Shown here piece by piece: positions 26,016 through 33,199 of a stretch of DNA of 64,000 bases (position 1 is its first letter; every line of letters begins with the position of its first letter). Made by a program: the position numbers and the translations under genes. The notes beneath the pieces are model-generated. The model had not been told where the DNA came from, did not search any database, and was given only the letters and a program-made list of their open reading frames with translations. Source of the stretch: Microbacterium aurantiacum (GTDB lineage: Bacteria > Actinomycetota > Actinomycetes > Actinomycetales > Microbacteriaceae); NCBI RefSeq assembly GCF_002872075.1, contig NZ_PGGU01000004.1, positions 62,001 to 126,000 on the forward strand, written 5' to 3'.

Positions 26016-27218
26016 ATGAAGGTGAACAAGAGGGGCGTCGTCGCCGCTGGCGTGATCGCGATCGTTTCGACTCTGACGCTGGCTGGTTGCTCGACCGGAA
26101 CCGAGGGCGACAACGCCGACGGCGCGTCCAGCAAGCTCACCGTCTGGGTCGACGCGGAGCGCGTCGACGCCCTGCAGGGAGCAGCCGACGCCTACGAGGA
26201 CAAGACCGGCGTCAAGGTCGACCTCGTCGGCAAGAGCGTCGATGACATGAAGGACGACTTCATCCAGCAGGTTCCGACCGGCAAGGGCCCTGACGTCGTC
26301 ATGGGCGCGCACGACTGGCTGGGCGAGCTGTCCACCAACGGCGTCATCGCGCCGCTCGAACTCGGCGACTCGTCGGCCGACTACCTGCCCGTCGCGCTGC
26401 AGGCCGCCACCTACGACGGCACCGTCTACATGCTCCCCTACGCCGTCGAGAACATCGCGGTGCTCCGCAACGCCGACCTCGTGCCGGCCGCCCCCACGAG
26501 CTTCGACGACATGATCGCGAAGGGCGCCTTCGTCGTCGAGCAGGGCGCCGAGGGCAACCCCTACCACCTGTACCCGTTCCAGACCGCCTTCGGCGCTCCG
26601 GTCTTCGGCACCGACGACTCGGGCAGTTACGACTCCTCCGACCTTCAGCTCGGCAGCGAGGGCGGCTTCGCCTTCGCCGGCTGGCTCGCCGCGCAGGGCA
26701 CTGCCGGCACGCTGAACACCGACATCGACGGCGAGATCGCGAAGCAGCAGTTCCTCGACGGAACCGCGGCCTTCTGGCTGACCGGTCCGTGGAACGTCGG
26801 CGCCGCTGTCGACGCCGGCATCAACGTCGCGATCGACCCGATCCCCAGCCCGACGGCCGAGACCGCGTCGCCGTTCGCCGGTGTGAAGGGCTTCTTCGTC
26901 AGCGCCGAGTCCAAGAACAAGGTCGCTGCGAACGACTTCCTCGTCAACTACATCGGCACGGAGGACGTCCAGCTCGAACTGTTCAAGGCCGGCAACGTCC
27001 TGCCCGCGCTGACCGCCGCCGCGGACTCCGCGGCATCCGACCCGATCATCGCCGGCTTCCAGGCCGTCGGCGCCGACGCCGTCCCGATGCCGGCCATCCC
27101 CGCGATGGGTTCGGTGTGGCAGTTCTGGGGCATCGCCGAGGCCGCGATCATCAACGGCGAGGACCCGACCGTCACCTGGCAGAAGCTGGTCGACGACGTC
27201 ACCGCTGCGATCAAGTAA
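26016..27218 (+). CDS. malE: Maltose/maltodextrin-type ABC transporter substrate-binding lipoprotein
   Basis: This 400-residue extracytoplasmic solute-binding protein of family 1 captures sugar for the MalFG permeases. The lipobox LTLAGC places the lipidated cysteine at residue 25. The mature protein has the MalE landmarks KLTVWVDAERVDALQGAA, KGPDVVMGAHDWLGEL, MLPYAVENIAVLRN and TAAFWLTGPWN. Position at the head of malFG and the GH13 amylase gene points to maltose or maltodextrins. A good SD (GAGAGG) precedes the ATG. Expression is probably repressed through the overlapping LacI-type operator. A perfect hairpin follows the stop. Confidence 0.92.
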   Translation: MKVNKRGVVAAGVIAIVSTLTLAGCSTGTEGDNADGASSKLTVWVDAERVDALQGAADAYEDKTGVKVDLVGKSVDDMKDDFIQQVPTGKGPDVVMGAHDWLGELSTNGVIAPLELGDSSADYLPVALQAATYDGTVYMLPYAVENIAVLRNADLVPAAPTSFDDMIAKGAFVVEQGAEGNPYHLYPFQTAFGAPVFGTDDSGSYDSSDLQLGSEGGFAFAGWLAAQGTAGTLNTDIDGEIAKQQFLDGTAAFWLTGPWNVGAAVDAGINVAIDPIPSPTAETASPFAGVKGFFVSAESKNKVAANDFLVNYIGTEDVQLELFKAGNVLPALTAAADSAASDPIIAGFQAVGADAVPMPAIPAMGSVWQFWGIAEAAIINGEDPTVTWQKLVDDVTAAIK

Positions 27219-27235
27219 CACACCCAGCACCATCC

Positions 27236-27270
27236 CTGCCGGGGCGGACGTATGCCGTCCGCCCCGGCAG
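27236..27270 (+). terminator. 15-bp perfect stem-loop between malE and malF
   Basis: CTGCCGGGGCGGACG at 27236-27250 pairs perfectly with 27256-27270 around the loop TATGC. No T-run follows. Its place between the binding-protein and permease genes mirrors the REP hairpins of malE-malF in E. coli, which protect the malE mRNA 3' end and lower permease expression. Partial termination or mRNA stabilisation is inferred. Confidence 0.8.
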
Positions 27271-27288
27271 AATCACGACGGGGAAGAG

Positions 27289-28893
27289 ATGACAGACACC
27301 ACCGAGCCCACGGCTCCTCCGACCAGGCGGCAGCGCCAGGCCGCTCAGATCGCCGAAGCGGCCTCGGGTCGCCTCGTCTGGCTGCTTCTCAAGATCGTGC
27401 TGCTCGCGGTGGTCGATGCCGTCGCGCTGTACGCGGCATTCGTGCTCTTCACGAACCAGGAGTGGATCGTCCTCGGCCTGGTCGTGGTCGTGACGGTCGT
27501 GGTCAACTACATCTACTTCTCCCACAAAGCCGTTCCGGCGAAGTACCTCACGCCGGGCATCATCTTCCTGCTCCTCTTCCAGGTGTTCACGCTCGTCTAC
27601 ACCGGTTACATCGGCTTCACGAACTACGGAACCGGCCACAACGGCACCAAGGAGCAGGCGATCTCGTCGCTGATGGCGTCGGCGCAGGAGCGCGTCGAGG
27701 ACTCGGCGACCTACCCCGTGACCGTGGTCGAGCAGTTCGGCACCTACGGCCTGCTGGCCACCGACCCCGACTCCGGCGACGCGCTCCTGGGTACGGCGGA
27801 GCAGCCGCTTCAGGAAGTGGATGCGGAGTTCGAGGGCGGCAAGGCCGTCGCCGTCGACGGCTGGACCACACTCCCGCTGTCCACGGTGTTCACCCTCTCC
27901 GAGGAGCTCGAGACGCTCGCGGTGCCCTTCAGCGATGACCCGAACGACGGCGCGCTGCGCGCGCCCGACGGCCAGAGCGGTTACCTCTACATCTCCACGC
28001 TCGAGTACGACGCCCAGGCGGATGCCGTCACCGACACGCGCACCGGAACCGTGTACACGGACATAGGGAAGGGCGCCTTCACCGCCGATGACGGCACCGA
28101 GCTGCTGCCGGGCTGGCAGGTGACCGTCGGGTTCGACAACTTCGTCCGCGCGGTGACCGACGCGGACATCCGCGGGCCGCTCATCTCGGTGACGATCTGG
28201 ACTTTCGTCTTCGCCATCATCTCCGTCGCCTCGACGTTCTTCCTCGGACTCCTTCTCGCGCTGGTGTTCAACAACACCAAGATGAAGTTCCGCAACGGCT
28301 ACCGGATCATCATGATCCTGCCCTACGCGTTCCCGGCGTTCCTGTCGGCCCTCGTCTGGGCGGGCATGATGAACGAGAGCTTCGGCTTCATCAACCAGGT
28401 GCTGCTCGGGGGAGCGGAGGTGCCTTGGCTCACCGACCCGGTGCTCGCCAAGGTCTCGATCCTGATCGTGAACCTGTGGCTCGGCTTCCCGTACATGTTC
28501 CTGGTCTGCATGGGGGCGCTGCAGGGCATCCCCGAGGATGTCACCGAGGCCGGCGTCATGGACGGCGCGAATCCGTGGCAGATCTTCCGGCGCATCAAGC
28601 TCCCGCTGCTGCTGGTCACGGTGGCACCGCTGCTGATCTCGTCGTTCGCGTTCAACTTCAACAACTTCAACCTGATCTACATGCTCACCAAGGGCGGACC
28701 ACGCTTCAGCGACGTGTCCATCCCGGTCGGCCACACCGACATCCTGATCTCGATGGTCTACAAGGTGGCGTTCACCGGGCAGACGCGCGACTACGGTCTG
28801 GCGTCGGCATTCACCATCCTGATCTTCATCGTGGTCGCGACGATCTCGATCGTCAGCTTCCGCAAGACCAAGGCCCTCGAGGAGCTGAACTGA
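27289..28893 (+). CDS. malF: Maltose-type ABC transporter permease MalF
   Basis: This 534-residue inner membrane permease has N-terminal TM segments near 35-55, 60-78 and 85-105. A long extracytoplasmic region (about residues 110-285) follows, like the large P2 loop that contacts the binding protein in E. coli MalF. The C-terminal BPD core (about 290-525) includes the EAA loop EDVTEAGVMDGANPWQIFRRIKLP (in part), which docks the ATPase. The length matches MalF, not the shorter two-component sugar permeases. malG starts two bases after its stop. No MalK-type ATPase is encoded in the window, so a shared MsiK-like ATPase elsewhere is likely, as is usual in actinobacteria. Confidence 0.93.
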   Translation: MTDTTEPTAPPTRRQRQAAQIAEAASGRLVWLLLKIVLLAVVDAVALYAAFVLFTNQEWIVLGLVVVVTVVVNYIYFSHKAVPAKYLTPGIIFLLLFQVFTLVYTGYIGFTNYGTGHNGTKEQAISSLMASAQERVEDSATYPVTVVEQFGTYGLLATDPDSGDALLGTAEQPLQEVDAEFEGGKAVAVDGWTTLPLSTVFTLSEELETLAVPFSDDPNDGALRAPDGQSGYLYISTLEYDAQADAVTDTRTGTVYTDIGKGAFTADDGTELLPGWQVTVGFDNFVRAVTDADIRGPLISVTIWTFVFAIISVASTFFLGLLLALVFNNTKMKFRNGYRIIMILPYAFPAFLSALVWAGMMNESFGFINQVLLGGAEVPWLTDPVLAKVSILIVNLWLGFPYMFLVCMGALQGIPEDVTEAGVMDGANPWQIFRRIKLPLLLVTVAPLLISSFAFNFNNFNLIYMLTKGGPRFSDVSIPVGHTDILISMVYKVAFTGQTRDYGLASAFTILIFIVVATISIVSFRKTKALEELN

Positions 28894-28894
28894 G

Positions 28895-29782
28895 ATGAGC
28901 ACCGACATCACCGTGCGCCGCCGCCGCGGATTCGGAGCCTGGTTCGCCGACACCGGCTGGCGCCACGTCGTCGCCGTCGTCGTCAGCGTCTTCGCGCTCT
29001 TCCCGCTGCTCTACGTGCTCTCCGCGTCGCTCAACCCGAAGGGGACGCTGACCGGCTCGAACCAGCTGTTCTCCGCCATCGGCATCGACAGCTACGTGCG
29101 CATGCTCTCCGACCCCCAGAACCCGTACGGGCTGTGGTTCATGAACACGCTGCTGGTCGCTGTCGTCACCGGCGCCACGACCGTGTTCATCGGGGCGTGC
29201 GCGGCGTATGCGTTCTCGCGCATGCGCTTCACCGGGCGCCGCGTCGGCCTCATCACGATCGTCGTCGTGCAGATGTTCCCGCAGTTGCTCGCCGTGGTCG
29301 CGATCTTCCTGCTGATGTCCACGCTGAGCGACTGGTTCCCGGCGATCGGGCTGAACACGCACACCGGCCTGATCCTGGTCTACCTCGGCGGCGCGCTCGG
29401 CGTGAACACCTACCTGATGTACGGCTTCTTCAACACCATCCCGAAGGAGATCGACGAGGCGGCCCGTATCGACGGCGCGGGCCACACCCGCATCTTCTTC
29501 ACGATCATCCTGCGTCTGGTCGCGCCTATCCTCGCGGTCGTCGGCTTGCTCTCGTTCATCGGAACGGTCAACGAGTACGTGATCGCGAGCGTCATCCTGA
29601 TCGAGCCGGAGCAGCAGACGCTGGTCGTGGGTCTCACCAAGCTCGTCGCGAACCCGCGCTACGCGGACTGGTCGGCGTTCTCGGCAGGGGCCGTGATGGC
29701 GGCGATCCCGGTGATGATCCTGTTCCTGTTTCTGCAGAAGTACATCGTCGGCGGACTCACCGCCGGTGCGACCAAGGGCTGA
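28895..29782 (+). CDS. malG: Maltose-type ABC transporter permease MalG
   Basis: This 295-residue partner of MalF has six TM segments (about 25-45, 85-110, 120-142, 150-172, 200-222 and 260-282) in a standard BPD-transp-1 core. The EAA motif is present as PKEIDEAARIDGAGHTRIFF. It lies two bases after the malF stop and is clearly cotranscribed. Together they should import maltodextrin delivered by the lipid-anchored MalE. An inverted repeat at 29809-29844 separates it from the amylase gene. Confidence 0.94.
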   Translation: MSTDITVRRRRGFGAWFADTGWRHVVAVVVSVFALFPLLYVLSASLNPKGTLTGSNQLFSAIGIDSYVRMLSDPQNPYGLWFMNTLLVAVVTGATTVFIGACAAYAFSRMRFTGRRVGLITIVVVQMFPQLLAVVAIFLLMSTLSDWFPAIGLNTHTGLILVYLGGALGVNTYLMYGFFNTIPKEIDEAARIDGAGHTRIFFTIILRLVAPILAVVGLLSFIGTVNEYVIASVILIEPEQQTLVVGLTKLVANPRYADWSAFSAGAVMAAIPVMILFLFLQKYIVGGLTAGATKG

Positions 29783-29808
29783 GCGCGGCGAGCGCGGTGA
29801 GCCGGACG

Positions 29809-29844
29809 CCATTCTGCGGAACGGGCGGCCGGCCTGCAGAATGG
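29809..29844. repeat. Inverted repeat CCATTCTGC/GCAGAATGG
   Basis: CCATTCTGC (29809-29817) and its exact reverse complement (29836-29844) are separated by 18 GC-rich bases in the 116-base gap between malG and the amylase gene. Its organisation, a short AT-containing word repeated in inverted orientation, resembles the other intergenic palindromes in this window. It may be a weak terminator or a dispersed repeat. Confidence 0.6.
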
Positions 29845-29898
29845 ACGCGCCTGCCTCGGCGCTCTCTGCACCGCGCCGCCTGACCCCGAGGAGCTCTC

Positions 29899-31827
29899 AT
29901 GACTGTTCTGCTGCCGCACCACGATGGTTCCCCGCTCTACGTATCGAACGACGCGCCGCGTCTCGGAGACATCGTCACCGTGCGCCTGCGTGTGCCTTCG
30001 GGCTACGGCCCGATCGCCGACGTGCGCACCCGGTCCAACCCCGACCACGAGCCGGAGTGGACGACCGCCGCGCGCATCGGCACGGCCGACGGCTGGGACT
30101 GGTGGGAGGCGCGGATCACGGTCCGCAACCCCCGGCACGGCTACCGCTTCGCCCTCGAGCACGTCGACGGCCGCCTGGAATGGCTGAACCAGAGCGGCAT
30201 CCACAAGCTGGAGACGCTGGATGCCGAGGACTTCGCGCTCGTCGCCAATCCCGCCCCTCCTGCATGGCTGAACGAGGCCGTCATGTACCAGGTGTTCCCC
30301 GACCGGTTCGCCCGCTCGGCGCTGGCCGATGGGCGGCCGACCCCGGACTGGGCCCTGCCGGCCGCCTGGACCGACCCCGTCGACCCGGTGATGCCGGCGC
30401 GGGCGACCCAGTTCTACGGCGGCGACCTCGACGGCCTGACCGAGAAGCTGGATCATCTGGTGGAACTGGGCGTCAATCTGCTCTACCTCACGCCGGTCTT
30501 CCCCGCCGCATCCAACCACCGCTACGACGCCTCGAGCTTCGACGCCGTCGATCCGATGCTGGGCGGAGATGAGGCGTACATCCGGCTCGTGGAGGCGGCG
30601 CACGCGCGCGGCATCCGCGTCATCGGAGACCTCACCAGCAACCACTCCGGCGATCGTCACGAGTGGTTCCGTGCCGCGTACGGTCACCCGGGTGCTCCCG
30701 AGGAGGACTTCTACTACTTCACGGACGAGGACAACACCGAGTACGAATGCTGGCTCGGCGCCAGGAGCCTGCCGAAGTTCAACTGGGCCTCCGAGGAGCT
30801 CCGGGCGCGCTTCATCACCGATGCCGACTCGATCGTCGCGAGGTGGCTCCGGCCTCCGTTCAACGCGGACGGCTGGCGGATCGATGTCGCTAACATGACC
30901 GGTCGCCTCGGCGACATCGACCTCAACGCCGAGGTCCGTCAGCTGCTGCGCGAGACGATCCTTCGCATCGATCCCGAAGCGATCCTGCTGGGGGAGTCGA
31001 CGAACGATGCGGCGAGCGACCTGCAGGGCGACGGGTGGCACGGCGCGATGACCTACCCGTCCTTCACGCGTCCGCTGTGGGGCTGGCTGAGCGAACCGAA
31101 CGGCGAGCCCTATCTGAACGCGCAGGGCGAGGAGGAGACGGCGCCCTGGTTCTTCGGGATCCCCGTCGGCGGCATCCCGCGGTACACCGCGCGCGATTTC
31201 GTCGACGCCGTCACCCGGTTCACCGCGGGAATCCCGTGGCGGGTGCGTCAGGCGAACATGCAACCGCTGGACACGCACGACACCGGCAGGTTCGCCACGA
31301 ACGCCGCGCCCGGAACCGTACCGGTCGCGGTCGGCCTCTCGATGACGTTGCCGGGCGTGCCCGTCGTGTTCGCCGGTGATGAGTTCGGCCTGACCGGGGT
31401 CGACGGTGAGGCGAGCCGCACGCCGATCCCGTGGGGCACCGAGACCGTCCCAGAGGTCGCCGAACGACTGTCGCTCTACCGTGATCTGGTGCGTCTCCGG
31501 CGCGAGCACCCGGTCCTCGGAACCGGCGGGCTGCGCTGGGCGCATGTCGATGACGCAGCCGTCGTGTTCGTGCGCGAGTCGGCCGACGAGTCGCTGCTGG
31601 TGCTGGCGACGAGGGAGGGCGTGGACGCTGCGCTCCCAGCGGGCGCCCTTCCGGGTGCCGCCGCCGCTCAGGCGCTGTTCGGCGACGCGACGCTCGCCGT
31701 GGCCTCCGACGGTTCCGTCGACATCGTCGCGGAGGGCCCGGCGTTCGCGGTCTGGAGTCTTCCGGGCGTGGTCGCGCCGTCTGCGCCGACGCTCTCAGCC
31801 CTCGACGGTGTCGACCGGGGCCGGTGA
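29899..31827 (+). CDS. GH13 alpha-glucosidase/neopullulanase-like glycoside hydrolase
   Basis: This 642-residue cytosolic glycoside hydrolase family 13 enzyme has an N-terminal beta-sandwich (~1-120) like cyclomaltodextrinases. It has a (beta/alpha)8 barrel with catalytic residues D329 in GWRIDVANM, E366 in LLGESTND and D461 in LDTHDTG, and a C-terminal beta domain. No signal peptide is present, so it would act on imported maltodextrins. This fits its place at the end of malEFG. A GAGGAG SD lies before the ATG. The exact specificity (neopullulanase, cyclomaltodextrinase or maltogenic amylase) cannot be fixed by reading. Its last 33 bases overlap the convergent ROK gene. Confidence 0.9.
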   Translation: MTVLLPHHDGSPLYVSNDAPRLGDIVTVRLRVPSGYGPIADVRTRSNPDHEPEWTTAARIGTADGWDWWEARITVRNPRHGYRFALEHVDGRLEWLNQSGIHKLETLDAEDFALVANPAPPAWLNEAVMYQVFPDRFARSALADGRPTPDWALPAAWTDPVDPVMPARATQFYGGDLDGLTEKLDHLVELGVNLLYLTPVFPAASNHRYDASSFDAVDPMLGGDEAYIRLVEAAHARGIRVIGDLTSNHSGDRHEWFRAAYGHPGAPEEDFYYFTDEDNTEYECWLGARSLPKFNWASEELRARFITDADSIVARWLRPPFNADGWRIDVANMTGRLGDIDLNAEVRQLLRETILRIDPEAILLGESTNDAASDLQGDGWHGAMTYPSFTRPLWGWLSEPNGEPYLNAQGEEETAPWFFGIPVGGIPRYTARDFVDAVTRFTAGIPWRVRQANMQPLDTHDTGRFATNAAPGTVPVAVGLSMTLPGVPVVFAGDEFGLTGVDGEASRTPIPWGTETVPEVAERLSLYRDLVRLRREHPVLGTGGLRWAHVDDAAVVFVRESADESLLVLATREGVDAALPAGALPGAAAAQALFGDATLAVASDGSVDIVAEGPAFAVWSLPGVVAPSAPTLSALDGVDRGR

Positions 31828-33033
31828 CTTGGAGCCGCCGCTGACGGAGGCCAGGATCTCGTCCTGGACGCCCGTCACGGCGAGCCAGAGTGCGCCCGTG
31901 AGGACGGGGTTGCCTTCGACTCGTGTCAGCAGCACCGGCGGGCGCGCGGTGACGATCGCGTACAGGTGATGCTGCACCAGGCTGCGAAGGCGGTCGGAGC
32001 CGGCGGCGGCGAGCGAACCCGCGAGCACGAGGAGCTCCGGGTCGACGATCGCGACGACCGCGGAGAGGCCGAGGGCGAGGCGGCGGGCGATCTCATCGAG
32101 GGCGGATGCCGCCCCTTCGGCATCCGAGTCGACGGCGGCCTGCAGCGCGTCGGCGACGGTCTCTCCCGAGAACCCGTGCGCGCGCAGCACCTCCTCGAGA
32201 GCGGGAGCGCCGGCGAGAGCCTGCATCCCGTTGGTGCCGTACTCCGGCGACTCCTGAACGGTGGGCGCGCCGGGCACCGGCATGTCGGAGAGTTCGCCTG
32301 CTCCGCCGGTCAGCCCGCGATGGATCTGGCCTCCGAGCATCAGGCCCATTCCGATCCCGTCCGACACCCACAGCAGGGCGAAGCTGTCCAGGCCTTCGGC
32401 GGCACCGCGCGTCCTCTCGGCGATCGCAGCCAGGTTGACGTCGTTCTCGATGGCGACCGGCGCGCCGACGCGCTGCTCGATGGCGCTCGCGAGCCCGGCC
32501 CGCTGCCATCCGGGGATGTGCGCGGCGAAGCGAAGGCGGTCCGTGGTCGGGTCGATCGCGCCCTGGATGCCGATGACGACCCGGCGGAGCTCGGTGAGGT
32601 CGATCGCGGCGGACGCGCAGGCGCCGGTGAGCGCCGCGTGCACGTGGGCCACCGGATCCGGACTCTTCTCCGCCGGAGTCGGCAGCTCGAACTCGCCGAC
32701 GGTCATGCCGGCGAAGTCGACCACGGCGGCCGCGATCCGCTCGGGGGTGACATCCAGCGCCGCCGTGTGCGCGATGCGCGCATCTGCACTGAACAGCTCC
32801 GCTGCCCTTCCGATCGCGCCGTCGCGGTTGCCGTCGCTCTTCACGAGCGACATCTCGCGCAGCTGGGCCAGGAGGTGGGATGCCGTGGGCTTGGAGACCC
32901 CGAGATGTGCGGCGATCTCCGGCCGGGTCAGCGGACCGTGATCAAGCAGCAGGCGAAGTGCAGCACGGGCGTTGATCGCACGGACCACGCCGGTGCCGAT
33001 GGGAGCGCTGGCGCCGGGGGCAGGAGTGGGCAC
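31795..33033 (-). CDS. ROK family transcriptional regulator
   Basis: This protein of about 412 residues has an N-terminal winged HTH (RAALRLLLDHGPLTRPEIAA, then HLGVSKPTASHLLAQLREM) and a C-terminal ROK sugar-kinase-like domain. The domain has VVIGIQGAID, IENDVNLAAIAERT and LLWVSDGIGMGLMLGGQIHRG. XylR/NagC-type members are sugar-responsive repressors. The GTG at 33033 follows GAGG at a spacing of five. It is convergent with the amylase gene (33-base overlap) and divergent from the chitosanase gene, whose promoter carries a palindrome. The likeliest targets are therefore the chitosanase operon or itself; amino sugars would be a sensible inducer. Both points are inference. Confidence 0.88.
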   Translation of the reverse strand: MPTPAPGASAPIGTGVVRAINARAALRLLLDHGPLTRPEIAAHLGVSKPTASHLLAQLREMSLVKSDGNRDGAIGRAAELFSADARIAHTAALDVTPERIAAAVVDFAGMTVGEFELPTPAEKSPDPVAHVHAALTGACASAAIDLTELRRVVIGIQGAIDPTTDRLRFAAHIPGWQRAGLASAIEQRVGAPVAIENDVNLAAIAERTRGAAEGLDSFALLWVSDGIGMGLMLGGQIHRGLTGGAGELSDMPVPGAPTVQESPEYGTNGMQALAGAPALEEVLRAHGFSGETVADALQAAVDSDAEGAASALDEIARRLALGLSAVVAIVDPELLVLAGSLAAAGSDRLRSLVQHHLYAIVTARPPVLLTRVEGNPVLTGALWLAVTGVQDEILASVSGGSKSPAPVDTVEG

Positions 33034-33121
33034 GGTGTCCTCGGAGATTCTGGGTCGGGTGGAATCGAATGCTACCGAAGCTACGCCGCGGTTAACGCAC
33101 AGAGAAGTGTCGAGTTCGCCA

Positions 33122-33176
33122 TTGCGCGGGGCAGGCACTCGGTGTATAACTTCGTAAAGGACGTTTCCTAACGTCC
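33122..33176 (+). promoter_or_regulatory. Promoter and palindromic operator of the chitosanase gene
   Basis: TTGCGC (33122-33127) and TATAAC (33145-33150) are spaced by 17 bases. The palindrome GGACGTT-TCCT-AACGTCC at 33159-33176 lies over the expected start site. A GGAGGA SD follows before the ATG at 33200. The palindrome is a good candidate operator for the divergent ROK regulator. Confidence 0.7.
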
Positions 33177-33199
33177 GCCCGACCCCCATCGGAGGAATC

